Assembly: GCF_002113375.1 (NCBI RefSeq)
Contig: NZ_NEHO01000009.1
Span: 124,001-188,000, forward strand
DNA: 64,000 nucleotides
Direction of reading: 5' to 3'
DNA from: Pseudomonas sp. R37(2017)
GTDB lineage: Bacteria > Pseudomonadota > Gammaproteobacteria > Pseudomonadales > Pseudomonadaceae
This document shows positions 19,976 to 28,550 of the stretch, piece by piece. The number at the start of each line of letters is the position of its first letter. The first letter of the stretch is position 1. Below the pieces are notes generated by a model. It worked only from the letters and a program-made list of their open reading frames with translations, was not told where the DNA came from and made no database searches. The position numbers and the translations under genes were made by a program.

Positions 19976-21397
19976 ATGTTCAAGACTTGGCTTTGCATCG
20001 TTTGCGGTCTGATTTACGACGAGGCACTGGGCTGGCCCGAGGACGGGATTCTCGCTGGCACGCGCTGGGAAGATGTGCCCGAGGACTGGATCTGCCCGGA
20101 ATGTCACGTCGGCAAGAGTGATTTCGAGATGCTCGATATCAGTGAACACACTCAGGCAGTTACCGCCGTCGGCACGCCGCCGGCAGCGGTCGCGGTCCCA
20201 TTTGTGGCGCCTGTCACCGCGCCTGTTATCGCTGCAGCGTCACGCCAGCCGATCGTGATCATTGGCAGTGGTTACGCCGGTTACGGTCTGGCACAGGCGT
20301 TGCGCAAGGCGGACCCTGAGGTCGAGATCCGCGTAGTGACCCAGGAATCCGGTCACCTGTATTCCAAGCCTGCACTGTCAATTGGTTTGTCCCAGGGCAA
20401 GAGCGCCGAGGCGTTGTCCGGCGAGCCTCCACTGGCCATCGAAAAGCGCCTGAACATTCGCGTTTATCCGCATTGCACCGTGCAGTCCATCGACAGCTCG
20501 GCGCGTGTGTTGCGCACCAGCTTCGGTGACATGGAGTACGGCCAGTTGGTAATTGCCAGCGGCGCGCAACCGATCCGTCTGCCGATCCAGGGTGAAGCGG
20601 CGGCGATGCTCAGCGTCAATAACCTGCAGGATTACCACGGCTTCCGCGAACGCCTGACCGGCGTGCAGCGGGTGGCGATCCTCGGCGATGGCCTGATCGG
20701 CTGCGAGTTTGCCAACGACCTGGCCCACAACGGTTTCGACGTGGATGTCATTGGTCTCGGTCGGTGGCCAATGGAGCGCCTGTTGCCCGTCGAAGCGGGG
20801 GAGGTGTTGCAAGGGGCGTTGAGCGATCTGGGGGTCAAGTGGCATCTGCAGAACACCGTCGACGCCATCGAGTCGAGCGGGCAGGGCTATGTGCTAAAGC
20901 TCGCCGGTGGCCAAACCCTGAATGCTGACCTGGTGCTGTCAGCGGTCGGGCTGCGTCCCGATCTGAGCCTGGCGCAAAGCGCTGGTCTGGCGGTTGGCCG
21001 TGGCATTCATGTCAACGCGCAGTTGCAAACCTCGGTACCGGGCATCTATGCCTTGGGCGATTGCATCGAGATCGACGGGCAGTTGCTGCCGTATCTGGCG
21101 CCGATCAATCAGGGGATCCAGGCGCTCAGCAAGACCTTGCTCGGTCAGCCTACGGCGGTGGATTACCCGCTGATGCCGGTCACCGTGAAAACTCCGGCCG
21201 CACCGCTGTGCCTATTGGCGCCTGCAGTGGCGGGCGAAGGTGAATGGCGATGCACACCGACCCAGGACGGTATGAGCGCCGGGTTCTATGACACCGAGGG
21301 CAGGCTCAACGGCTTTGTCCTGTTGGGTCGCCAAGCGCAAACGCAGCGCAGCGCATTGCTGCAGTCCTGTCAGAACACTCAGCAGGCTGTCGCCTGA
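19976..21397 (+). CDS. Rubredoxin fused to FAD-dependent NAD(P)H:rubredoxin reductase
   Basis: 473 residues. The ATG at 19976 is chosen because translation from it starts directly with a rubredoxin domain. Residues 1-55 hold both metal knuckles: C7-x-x-C10-G and C40-P-E-C43, with conserved Y14, P21, D23, G24 and W38. An Ala/Pro/Val-rich linker (about 60-88) follows, then a pyridine-nucleotide-disulphide oxidoreductase module: FAD motif IVIIGSGYAGYGLAQ (about residue 90), NAD motif VAILGDGLIGCEFAN (about residue 240) and FAD motif GIYALGDCIEID. Separate rubredoxins and reductases serve alkane hydroxylase in Pseudomonas; here both are in one chain between the oxygenase-ALDH genes and the flavoprotein. 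It is the likely electron supply of the Rieske enzyme. A role in oxygen or radical detoxification is an alternative. Confidence 0.88.
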   Translation: MFKTWLCIVCGLIYDEALGWPEDGILAGTRWEDVPEDWICPECHVGKSDFEMLDISEHTQAVTAVGTPPAAVAVPFVAPVTAPVIAAASRQPIVIIGSGYAGYGLAQALRKADPEVEIRVVTQESGHLYSKPALSIGLSQGKSAEALSGEPPLAIEKRLNIRVYPHCTVQSIDSSARVLRTSFGDMEYGQLVIASGAQPIRLPIQGEAAAMLSVNNLQDYHGFRERLTGVQRVAILGDGLIGCEFANDLAHNGFDVDVIGLGRWPMERLLPVEAGEVLQGALSDLGVKWHLQNTVDAIESSGQGYVLKLAGGQTLNADLVLSAVGLRPDLSLAQSAGLAVGRGIHVNAQLQTSVPGIYALGDCIEIDGQLLPYLAPINQGIQALSKTLLGQPTAVDYPLMPVTVKTPAAPLCLLAPAVAGEGEWRCTPTQDGMSAGFYDTEGRLNGFVLLGRQAQTQRSALLQSCQNTQQAVA

Positions 21398-21407
21398 GGC
21401 CGTACAC

Positions 21408-22736
21408 ATGAAAAATTCGATCAATTTGCCTTACGACGATTCGAGCTGTGGCTGGTACGCAGCCTTGCCTGAACAACCGGCCTGCACCCGTCTGTCCGGC
21501 GAGCAGCGTGCCGACTACGCGGTGATAGGGGCGGGCTTTGCCGGCCTGGCCGCTGCCCGGCGCCTGGCCCAGCATCATCCGCAGGCGCGCATTCTGTTGG
21601 TGGACGCACAGCGCGTCGCCCATGGCGCCTCGGGTCGTAACTCGGGGTTCGTCATCGACCTGCCGCACAAGTTCGCCCTTGAGCATCCGGACCCGGCGCA
21701 CAAACAACGTCTGCTGTCGCTCAATCGTGCAGCGATTTCGCAGTTGCAGGGGCTGGTGGAGGAGCACCGCATCGATTGCCAGTGGTCTCACGCCGGCAAA
21801 TATCAGGGTGCCGTCGGCCCCCGTGGCATGGCCTACCTGGATCACTTCGAGCGGTTGATGACCGACCTGGGCGAACCGTTTCGTCGGGTCGGTACCACGG
21901 AGCTGGCGGGCGTTTTGGGCACGCAACATTACAGTGGGGCGATCTACACCCCTGGCTGCTATCTGATGCAACCGGCGGCGCTGGTCACCGGTCTGGCCCG
22001 CACGCTGCCGAGCAACGTCGAACTGCTGCAGGAGTCGCCGATCCAGCGTCTGGAGCGTGACGGCCACGGCGGCTGGATTCTGCATGGCACCAACGGGAAG
22101 ATCCGCACCCCACAACTGCTGCTGGGCACCAGCATCTTCACCCAGGAGTTCGGTTATCTGCGCAATCGCCTGCTGCCGGTGATGACCTTCGCCAGCTGGA
22201 CCCGTCCGCTGACCGATGCGGAACTGGCCATCTACGGCGGTCAACTGGACTGGGGCCTGACGCCGGCAGACCACGCCGGGACCACGGTGCGCATGACTCA
22301 GGATCGCCGCTTGATCATCCGCAACACCTACAAGCACGTGCCCAAGTACGGGCGCAGCACCAGCGACGGCATGCGCTTGAAGATTCGCGAATCGCATCGC
22401 AAGGCGTTCAAGGCGCGCTTCCCACAGTTGGCCGATGTGCCGTTCAGCCACACCTGGGGCGGGGTTTACGCGATCTCGCGCAATTTCACCAACTTCTTCG
22501 GCGAGTTGGAACCGGGTGTTCACGCGTCCGCCTGCGACAACGGTGTTGGCGCGGCCTGGGGCACGATCTCCGGCACGATGCTGGCGGACCTGGCCGTGGG
22601 TTCCGATTCCGCGCAATTGAACGACATCCGCGCGGTGACCGGCATGCCGTCGCTCAATCCGCCGGAACCCTTCCTCGGCTTGGGCGTGCGTTCGCGCATT
22701 CATCTGGCCGCCTGGAACAGTCGGAGCGAGTTATGA
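21408..22736 (+). CDS. FAD-dependent amine oxidase/dehydrogenase of the DAO family
   Basis: 442 residues from the ATG at 21408, 10 bp after the previous stop. The N-terminal dinucleotide motif is YAVIGAGFAGLAAARRL (about residue 38), followed by VDAQRVAHGASGRNSGFV, the pattern of gamma-glutamylputrescine oxidase and related glycine/D-amino-acid oxidases (PF01266). Late motifs include SHTWGGVYAISRNF and CDNGVGAAWGTISG. These enzymes oxidise secondary or primary amines, or N-methyl groups, to imines and release aldehydes. In this operon it could take the demethylated or cleaved amine product of the Rieske enzyme. Exact substrate not inferable. Confidence 0.85.
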   Translation: MKNSINLPYDDSSCGWYAALPEQPACTRLSGEQRADYAVIGAGFAGLAAARRLAQHHPQARILLVDAQRVAHGASGRNSGFVIDLPHKFALEHPDPAHKQRLLSLNRAAISQLQGLVEEHRIDCQWSHAGKYQGAVGPRGMAYLDHFERLMTDLGEPFRRVGTTELAGVLGTQHYSGAIYTPGCYLMQPAALVTGLARTLPSNVELLQESPIQRLERDGHGGWILHGTNGKIRTPQLLLGTSIFTQEFGYLRNRLLPVMTFASWTRPLTDAELAIYGGQLDWGLTPADHAGTTVRMTQDRRLIIRNTYKHVPKYGRSTSDGMRLKIRESHRKAFKARFPQLADVPFSHTWGGVYAISRNFTNFFGELEPGVHASACDNGVGAAWGTISGTMLADLAVGSDSAQLNDIRAVTGMPSLNPPEPFLGLGVRSRIHLAAWNSRSEL

Positions 22737-23104
22737 GCGCGCCCGACAAAGGCAGGAGTCGGGTACTGCACATCGACCACAAGGATCTGGATTTCACCTT
22801 TCGCGGCGGCCCACCTGGCGCCGCCTTTGTGGCCCGGGCCCTGAGCAATGAAATCTCGCCGAACATCGGCGTGGGCTTTGCTCGCTGGGAAGGGGCGCAG
22901 GTGGCCTGGACGGTGCTGTATGACGAAGTGATTTTTGTCATCGAAGGCTGCTTCGAGTTGCGGGTCGGCGATGAATTGTTCCAGGTCGCGCCCGGCCAGT
23001 TGCTGTGGATTCCCGAAGGCACCGAGTTGGTCTACGGCGGGCATGCCTTATTCGGCTATGTCGTGCATCCAGGCAACTGGAAAGAACTTCACGGCTTGAC
23101 CTGA
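22733..23104 (+). CDS. Small cupin protein, EutQ-like
   Basis: 123 residues, start overlapping the preceding stop by ATGA. The sequence folds as a single double-stranded beta-helix: LYDEVIFVIEGCFELRVGDELFQVAPGQLLWIPEGTELVYGG shows the two cupin motifs. Canonical metal histidines of motif 1 are missing (Asp/Glu instead), as in EutQ of ethanolamine utilisation. Function in the pathway is unknown; translational coupling to the amine-oxidase-like gene suggests a related role such as handling an amine or aldehyde product. Confidence 0.75.
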   Translation: MSAPDKGRSRVLHIDHKDLDFTFRGGPPGAAFVARALSNEISPNIGVGFARWEGAQVAWTVLYDEVIFVIEGCFELRVGDELFQVAPGQLLWIPEGTELVYGGHALFGYVVHPGNWKELHGLT

Positions 23105-23161
23105 GCCAAATGCCTGGGTGTGCACCCGGGTTTCGCATTTTCTTTTTTTGGAATCGGCACC

Positions 23162-24409
23162 GTGTTTGGACTGACGAAAACGTTCGGCGCGCTGTATTTG
23201 TCCAGCCTGATGATGCAGCTGGGATCTATGTTGCTGATGACCTTTCTGGCGTTGCGTCTGAATGTGCTGGGGGCATCGGAAACAGCAGGCGGTGCCTTGA
23301 TGGCCGCCAACGCCCTGGGCATGGTGGTGGGCGGTTGGGTCGGGCGCAGTTTGATCGCGCAGGTGGGGCACATACGTACTTTTGCAGCTTGTGGCGGGAT
23401 CATTGCAGCAGCGGTATTGGCCCATGAGTTCAGCGCCGCCTTGCCATTCTGGCTGGTACTACGGGCACTGGTGGGGGTGGCCATGATGTGTCAGATGATG
23501 GTGCTGGAAAGCTGGCTCAACGACCAGGCCAAAACCGAGCAGCGCGGCAGTGTCCTGGCGCTGTACATGGTGGCCAGTTACGTCGGCATGATGCTCGGCA
23601 ATCTGGCCCTGAGTCTGGATGAAGGGTTGGGCATCCGTGCATTGCTTGGTGTGGCCATGGTGTTCGCCCTGGGTTTGGTGCCGGTGGCGCTGACCCGAAG
23701 CATGCATCCGACGACGGTACCGGCGGCGTCCATCGATCTGCGCTTGTTCCTGCGCCGGATCCCTCAGTCGCTGGTGACTATTCTGGTGTCGGGAATGCTC
23801 AATGGTGCCTTCTATGGTTTGGCCGCAATCTATGCGAGCAAGCAGGGACTGCCGACTGCGCAGGTCGGACAGTTCATGGCCTTGTCCATCGGGGCCGGGT
23901 TGCTGGCGCAGTTGCCCCTGGGTTGGCTCTCTGATCGCTTGCCCCGTGCCAGTCTGATCCGCGCCGTGGCGGTGTTGCTGATTCTTGTCAGCCTGCCACT
24001 GGCATTCAATCAGAGTCCTTCGTTTGCCACCTTGCTGTGGTTCGGCGCGGGCGTCGGTTTCCTGCAGTTCTGCCTGTATCCATTGGGCGTGGCGCTGGCC
24101 AACGACAACATGGAGCCGGCGTTGCGTGTGTCACTCTCGGGCATGCTGCTGATCACTTTTGGTGTCGGTGCCTGTTTCGGGCCACTGATCGCCGGCGCGC
24201 TGATGGAGTACCTCGGTGCACCCAGTTTTTACTATTTCTACGCCGGCAGTGCGCTGCTGCTCGCGTTGCGCGTGGGCCAGGCGAATGTCACGGGCAAGCA
24301 CCTGCAAAAGGATGCGCCGTTGCAGCACCCGGTGACGCCGAACGGCATAGCCAGTTCAAACCTCGTGTCGGTAGGCGACCCGGTGGTTGAGTGCATTGAC
24401 AGACGTTAA
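23162..24409 (+). CDS. MFS transporter (YcaD/UMF2-like, 12 TM)
   Basis: About 415 residues with 12 hydrophobic segments. I prefer the GTG at 23162 (MFGLTKTFGALYLSSLMMQLG) over the GTG at 23120: it has a GGAATC element upstream and puts TM1 at the N-terminus. Family features: FLALRLNVLGASETAGGALMAANALGMVVGGWVGR between TM1 and TM2, and VLESWLNDQAKTEQRG after TM4, a pattern of the YcaD group whose members have poorly known substrates. It is the sixth gene in the catabolic run, 57 bp after the cupin gene. It may import the substrate or release a product. Confidence 0.82.
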   Translation: MFGLTKTFGALYLSSLMMQLGSMLLMTFLALRLNVLGASETAGGALMAANALGMVVGGWVGRSLIAQVGHIRTFAACGGIIAAAVLAHEFSAALPFWLVLRALVGVAMMCQMMVLESWLNDQAKTEQRGSVLALYMVASYVGMMLGNLALSLDEGLGIRALLGVAMVFALGLVPVALTRSMHPTTVPAASIDLRLFLRRIPQSLVTILVSGMLNGAFYGLAAIYASKQGLPTAQVGQFMALSIGAGLLAQLPLGWLSDRLPRASLIRAVAVLLILVSLPLAFNQSPSFATLLWFGAGVGFLQFCLYPLGVALANDNMEPALRVSLSGMLLITFGVGACFGPLIAGALMEYLGAPSFYYFYAGSALLLALRVGQANVTGKHLQKDAPLQHPVTPNGIASSNLVSVGDPVVECIDRR

Positions 24410-24612
24410 CAGGAGGAGGGCCTACAGCGAAACTCAGGCGGTTTTATTGATGCGTTTTTCTCATGAAACGGTGATTAAAAATGGTTTGAGCGATGCTCAG
24501 GATTCAATCATCTTGGCGATGCTGCCCAAACCGAGATAGACCGGAATTAACCTGCAGTTAAATACCTGCGGACAGTAACTACACCCTTAAACAAAAACAA
24601 AAGGGGAAAACA

Positions 24613-26286
24613 ATGCGTGCGCAATCCGGCATGTTGAAAGGCCTTAATCCGAATGTGACAGTGGCCTCCATATTAGGAGTTGTCATATTCGTTCTATTTT
24701 GTGCGTTTAAAGATGAACAGGCTGCCAAGGCTTTCGAAGCGGCTTCTACGTTTATTCTGCACAACTTCAAGTGGTATTACCTGGCTCTGATCAGCGGCGT
24801 GCTTGGCCTGCTGCTTTATATCTCCGTCAGTCGTTTCGGTAATCTCAAACTGGGTGGTGAACATGACCGGCCCGAGTTCAGCTTCGCCTCATGGATTGCG
24901 ATGCTGTTCAGCGCAGGAATGGGCATTGGCCTGATTTTCTGGTCGGTGGCAGAGCCGATGCTGCACTACGCCGATAACCCGTTTTCCAAGGGTTTGACCG
25001 ACGAATCGGCGACCCTGGCGATGCGTATCACACTGTTCCACTGGGGCCTGCACCCTTGGGCGATCTTTTCGATGATCGGCCTGAGCCTCGCTTACTTCGC
25101 TTACCGCAAGGGTTTGCCGTTGGCGCTTCGCTCACTGCTGTACCCGCTGATTGGCGAGCGTATTTATGGCTGGATTGGTCATGTGGTCGACATCATGGGC
25201 GTGATTATTACTGCCTTTGGTGTTTCCCAATCTCTGGGTTTGGGCGTAGTTCAAATAAATACCGGATTGCATAATGTCTTTGGTGTTCCGATCAGTGTTG
25301 CCTTGCAGTTGTCCATCATTCTGTTTGTGAGTGTTGTGGCGTGTATTTCGCTGGTTGCCGGTTTGTCCAAAGGCATGAAGCGTATATCCACACTCAATAT
25401 GTACCTGTCTTTCATTTTGATGTTTGCAGTACTGGCTCTTGGGCCGACCCGTTACATTCTTAACTTGATGTTTGAATCGACCGGGGACTATGTCCAAAAC
25501 ATCGTGGGCTTGAGCTTCTGGATGGACACTCAGAAAGACACTGAATGGCAGAACTGGTGGACGGCGTTCTACTGGCCGTGGTGGATGACCTGGGGGCCTT
25601 TCGTTGGTCTGTTCATTGCGCGCATCTCCAAGGGCCGGACCATCCGTGAACTGGTGATCGGAGCGCTGGTGGTGCCGACCATGGTGACCATTCTGTGGAT
25701 GTCCGTGTTCGGTGGTGCGGCGTTGAAGAATGAGCAGCAGGATCGCCAGGCTTACCAGGCATCCGTTGCGACTCAGCAGGTGGCTCAAGCTCAAGAACAA
25801 CCGAAGTTCGAAGGCGGCACCGTACTGCTGGCCACCAAGAAAGAAACCACAGCGGCGATGTTCACGCTGCTGCAAACGCTGGATGGCCAGACCATTGGCG
25901 CCGCGCTGTCGATCCTGGTGTGTGTGCTGCTCGGAGTGCATTTTGTGACCACGGCCGATGCCGGAACTCAAGTGTTGTGCACACTGTGTGCGTTGGGCAG
26001 CACCAGCCCGCCAAACTGGATCAGGTTGTTGTGGTGCATTCTGGAAGGCGCCATTGCTGCGGGGCTGTTGTTAGCCGGAGGGCTAAAAGCGATTCAGATG
26101 GCGAGTATTGCCGCGGGGTTGCCGATTGCCATGCTTTTGTCAGTCATGTCGTACACGTTGATTCATAGCTTGCGCAAGGAAATGCCGAGCGTGCCGGCGT
26201 GGACGCCTGCACTCGATGTTTTGCAGGGGCAGAGTGTCGCTCAGGTTGAGCATCGCGAATCGAAGGCTGCTGCGCAGGCTTATTGA
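24613..26286 (+). CDS. BCCT-family transporter for a quaternary ammonium or similar compound
   Basis: 557 residues, about 12 membrane helices. BCCT hallmarks: FSAGMGIGLIFWSVAEPMLHY (the G-M-G-I-G-L helix that decides ion coupling) and FYWPWWMTWGPFVGLFIARISKGRTIREL (the tryptophan-rich TM8 segment that lines the substrate box). Known substrates of the family are choline, glycine betaine, carnitine and similar zwitterions. The ribosome site is GGGGAAAA, and the leader GGGGAAAACAAT is identical to that before the Rieske gene. A polar stretch at residues ~375-410, rich in Q, A and E, sits between helices. The middle of the gene (25.2-25.5 kb) is visibly less GC-rich than its neighbours. Confidence 0.93.
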   Translation: MRAQSGMLKGLNPNVTVASILGVVIFVLFCAFKDEQAAKAFEAASTFILHNFKWYYLALISGVLGLLLYISVSRFGNLKLGGEHDRPEFSFASWIAMLFSAGMGIGLIFWSVAEPMLHYADNPFSKGLTDESATLAMRITLFHWGLHPWAIFSMIGLSLAYFAYRKGLPLALRSLLYPLIGERIYGWIGHVVDIMGVIITAFGVSQSLGLGVVQINTGLHNVFGVPISVALQLSIILFVSVVACISLVAGLSKGMKRISTLNMYLSFILMFAVLALGPTRYILNLMFESTGDYVQNIVGLSFWMDTQKDTEWQNWWTAFYWPWWMTWGPFVGLFIARISKGRTIRELVIGALVVPTMVTILWMSVFGGAALKNEQQDRQAYQASVATQQVAQAQEQPKFEGGTVLLATKKETTAAMFTLLQTLDGQTIGAALSILVCVLLGVHFVTTADAGTQVLCTLCALGSTSPPNWIRLLWCILEGAIAAGLLLAGGLKAIQMASIAAGLPIAMLLSVMSYTLIHSLRKEMPSVPAWTPALDVLQGQSVAQVEHRESKAAAQAY

Positions 26287-26296
26287 TCTGCAAGGG

Positions 26297-26318
26297 TGGT
26301 GCCCCTGACGGGGCGCCA
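26297..26318. terminator. Bidirectional hairpin between convergent genes
   Basis: TGGTGCCCC (26297-26305), loop TGAC, GGGGCGCCA (26310-26318), nine pairs with one G-T wobble. It sits between the ends of the BCCT gene and the sigma-54 regulator gene. There is no T tract, so termination may be partial or the hairpin may protect the 3' ends. Confidence 0.55.
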
Positions 26319-26356
26319 TTGCACAGAATCCGAACCCCGCCAGTGCGGCGAACGCG

Positions 26357-28225
26357 TCATTCAGTCTGGCGCAACCGCTTGTAAAGGGTATTGCGACTAA
26401 CCCCCAACCGCCGCGCCAGATACGAAATATTTCCCCCGGCCGCCTGCAACTGCCGATTCAAATCCTCGGCATCATTCAGATCCACGGCCAACGGTTCCGG
26501 CGTATCGACCGGTTCCATCTCCAGATCAACAAAAAAATCATCCGGCAAATGCTCCGGCCTTATGGGTTGTTCCTCGGCCATGGCCAACGCCACCTGCATA
26601 ACGCTGCTGACCTGGCGCAGATTGCCCGGCCACGGGTGGCGGTCGAACAGTTCCAATACCTCACGGCTCAGTCCAGCCCATTGGCCGGGTTCGCGATGCT
26701 GTTCCCACAGGCGTTTGAACAGCGCCTCTTTATCGCTGCGCTCTCTCAGGGGGGGCAATTCCAGGGTCAGGCCGCCGATGCGGTAGTACAGGTCCTCACG
26801 AAAACGCCCCAGTTGCACCTGTTCGCGCAGTGAACGGTTAGTGGCGGAGATAATTCGCAGGTCCACCGGGAACAACTCGCTGCTACCGACCGGCTGCACA
26901 CAGCGCTCCTGCAGCACTCGCAACAGTCTTGCCTGCGTTGGCAGTGGCATGTCGCCGATTTCATCGAGGAACAGCGTGCCTTTATCCGCCTTGCGGATCA
27001 GACCGATGCTGCCTTTCTGGTTGGCGCCGGTGAACGCGCCTTTCTCATAACCAAACAGCTCGGATTCCACCAGTTCGGCGGGAATCGCCGCACAGTTGAC
27101 GGCGATGAGCGCTTGTTTGCTGCGCGAGCTGGCCTGGTGCAGGGCTTTGACGAACACTTCCTTGCCAACTCCGGTTTCACCATGGATCAGCAGCGGAATG
27201 TCCTTTTCCAGCAAGCGCTCGGCCTGCCGCACGGCTTTTTCCACGCGGCTGTCGCCGTAATGCAGGGTTTTGAGGCTTATGGCCGTCGGTGCCGGGTTCG
27301 TCACGGCGGGTGACGCGCCCTTGTTTTCAGCACGCTTGCTATCTGAAAAAAGCCGCGGCTGAATCGGAACCTGTTTCGGTCTTTTCAGCACGCACTGGAA
27401 CCGATTGCGCCCCGAAGTTTGCAGAGCGAAGGGCAGGCCTTCGGGCTGGTTCAGCAATTCCAGCAGCGAGACCTTGAACAGGCTTTCGACGCTGACCCGC
27501 GACAGGCTGAGGCCCAGCAGGTTGTCGGCCCGGCGATTGGCCGACAGCACCTGGCCGGTTTCATCGAAGATCAGCAAGCCGGCCCATTGGCTGTCGAGGT
27601 TGTTCAGGCCGGTATTGAACGTCAGTTGGAAATGCTGGCCATGGAACAGGTTGAGGATCAGCCGGTTTTCCACGGTCTGGCTCATCATCTTGACCATGCC
27701 CAGTGTGTGGGAGGGCGGCAGGTAGCTGTCACTGGACACGTCCAGCACCGCGATCACCTTGCGCTCGGCATCGAAAATCGGCGCGGCGGAGCCGGTCATG
27801 AAACGGTTGGCTTTAAGGAAGTGTTCATCGTGCTCGATATGCACGGCTTGCTCGCAGGCCAGGGCGGTGCCAATGGCGTTGGTGCCGCTGCAGCGCTCCA
27901 TCCAGCTGGCGCCGGCGCTGAAGCCGCGGGCCAGTTTGGGTTCGATGAAGCGCTGGGTGCCCCAGGAGGTGAGCACCTGGCCCTGGTGGTCGGCGAGCAT
28001 GATCAGGCAATTGGAATTGCTGAGGATGTTCTCGTAGTAGGGCAGCACTTCCTGATGGGTGGTTTGCACCAGCGAGTGCTGGCTCTCCAGCAGTTGCGCA
28101 ATGCCTGCGGCCGGCAACTGGTCGAATGCCGGCGTGCTCTGGTGACTGAGGCCGAACGCGCGGCATCGGGACCAGGAGTCCTGGATGATGGCGTCGTGGG
28201 ACAGCGGCGAGGCGGGTGCGGCCAT
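26357..28225 (-). CDS. Sigma-54-dependent activator, AcoR-like (GAF, AAA+, Fis HTH)
   Basis: 622 residues. Residues ~1-200 resemble the AcoR N-terminus with a GAF-type sensing domain (WGTQRF, then CSGTNAIGTAL, then HFLKANRFMTGSAAPIFD). Residues ~210-290 look like a PAS domain. The AAA+ module has Walker A GETGVGKE (residues 349-356), the sigma-54 contact loop GAFTGA (396-401), Walker B GTLFLDEIGDM and an arginine-finger region. The C-terminus is a Fis-type helix-turn-helix (GGNISYLARRLGVSRNTLYKRL). The gene is divergent from the ABC importer, and a sigma-54 promoter and repeated GTTCA boxes lie between, so the importer is its likely target. Control of the BCCT side is less likely because that gene converges on it. 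Confidence 0.93.
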   Translation of the reverse strand: MAAPASPLSHDAIIQDSWSRCRAFGLSHQSTPAFDQLPAAGIAQLLESQHSLVQTTHQEVLPYYENILSNSNCLIMLADHQGQVLTSWGTQRFIEPKLARGFSAGASWMERCSGTNAIGTALACEQAVHIEHDEHFLKANRFMTGSAAPIFDAERKVIAVLDVSSDSYLPPSHTLGMVKMMSQTVENRLILNLFHGQHFQLTFNTGLNNLDSQWAGLLIFDETGQVLSANRRADNLLGLSLSRVSVESLFKVSLLELLNQPEGLPFALQTSGRNRFQCVLKRPKQVPIQPRLFSDSKRAENKGASPAVTNPAPTAISLKTLHYGDSRVEKAVRQAERLLEKDIPLLIHGETGVGKEVFVKALHQASSRSKQALIAVNCAAIPAELVESELFGYEKGAFTGANQKGSIGLIRKADKGTLFLDEIGDMPLPTQARLLRVLQERCVQPVGSSELFPVDLRIISATNRSLREQVQLGRFREDLYYRIGGLTLELPPLRERSDKEALFKRLWEQHREPGQWAGLSREVLELFDRHPWPGNLRQVSSVMQVALAMAEEQPIRPEHLPDDFFVDLEMEPVDTPEPLAVDLNDAEDLNRQLQAAGGNISYLARRLGVSRNTLYKRLRQTE

Positions 28226-28284
28226 GGCAGTCGATCTCTGGGCTGGCTTTTATTGTTTTTATGGTGACTTCAGCTACACACGGT

Positions 28285-28393
28285 CCCTGTAGGAGCGAGC
28301 ATGCTCGCGATGGGGCCATCACATTCAACACAGATGGCGCCTGACCCACCGCTATCGCGAGCGTGCCGCAAGCGGGCACCCGCTCCTACAGGG
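28285..28393. repeat. REPIN-like inverted REP pair, family II (one arm diverged)
   Basis: CCCTGTAGGAGCGAGCATGC at the left is matched by CGCTCCTACAGGG ending at 28393. The right arm has an altered loop (GTGCCGCAAGCGGGCAC) compared with other copies. It lies upstream of the GTTCA boxes in the 386-bp divergent spacer. Confidence 0.8.
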
Positions 28394-28417
28394 GGCGTGA
28401 ACAGTCCATAGAGTGTT

Positions 28418-28486
28418 GTTCACTAATGTTCACTGTCAACGGGTGAACTGTTCAATTGTTCATTTCCGATTGTTCATTTGTGTTCA
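28418..28486 (+). promoter_or_regulatory. Array of GTTCA boxes, probable upstream activating sequence
   Basis: GTTCA occurs at 28418, 28428, 28450, 28458, 28472 and 28482, and its complement TGAAC at 28444 (another at 28398). Two pairs are spaced exactly 10 bp. GTTCAC (28428-28433) and GTGAAC (28443-28448) form an inverted repeat, and TGAACTGTTCA (28444-28454) is an 11-bp palindrome. The array is 65-135 bp upstream of the sigma-54 promoter, the normal range for an enhancer-binding protein. Confidence 0.65.
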
Positions 28487-28550
28487 GCATCGAAAGCCAA
28501 TCGCGCTTCATTTTCAATAATCTTCAGCTTTATCAATGGCATGTGATTTC

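Noticed and set aside
23113..23149. Possible terminator between the cupin and MFS genes (CCTGGGT / ACCCGGG hairpin and a later T run)
   Set aside because: The T run begins about 12 bases after the stem and the loop is tight, so intrinsic termination is doubtful; the MFS gene may still be in the operon.
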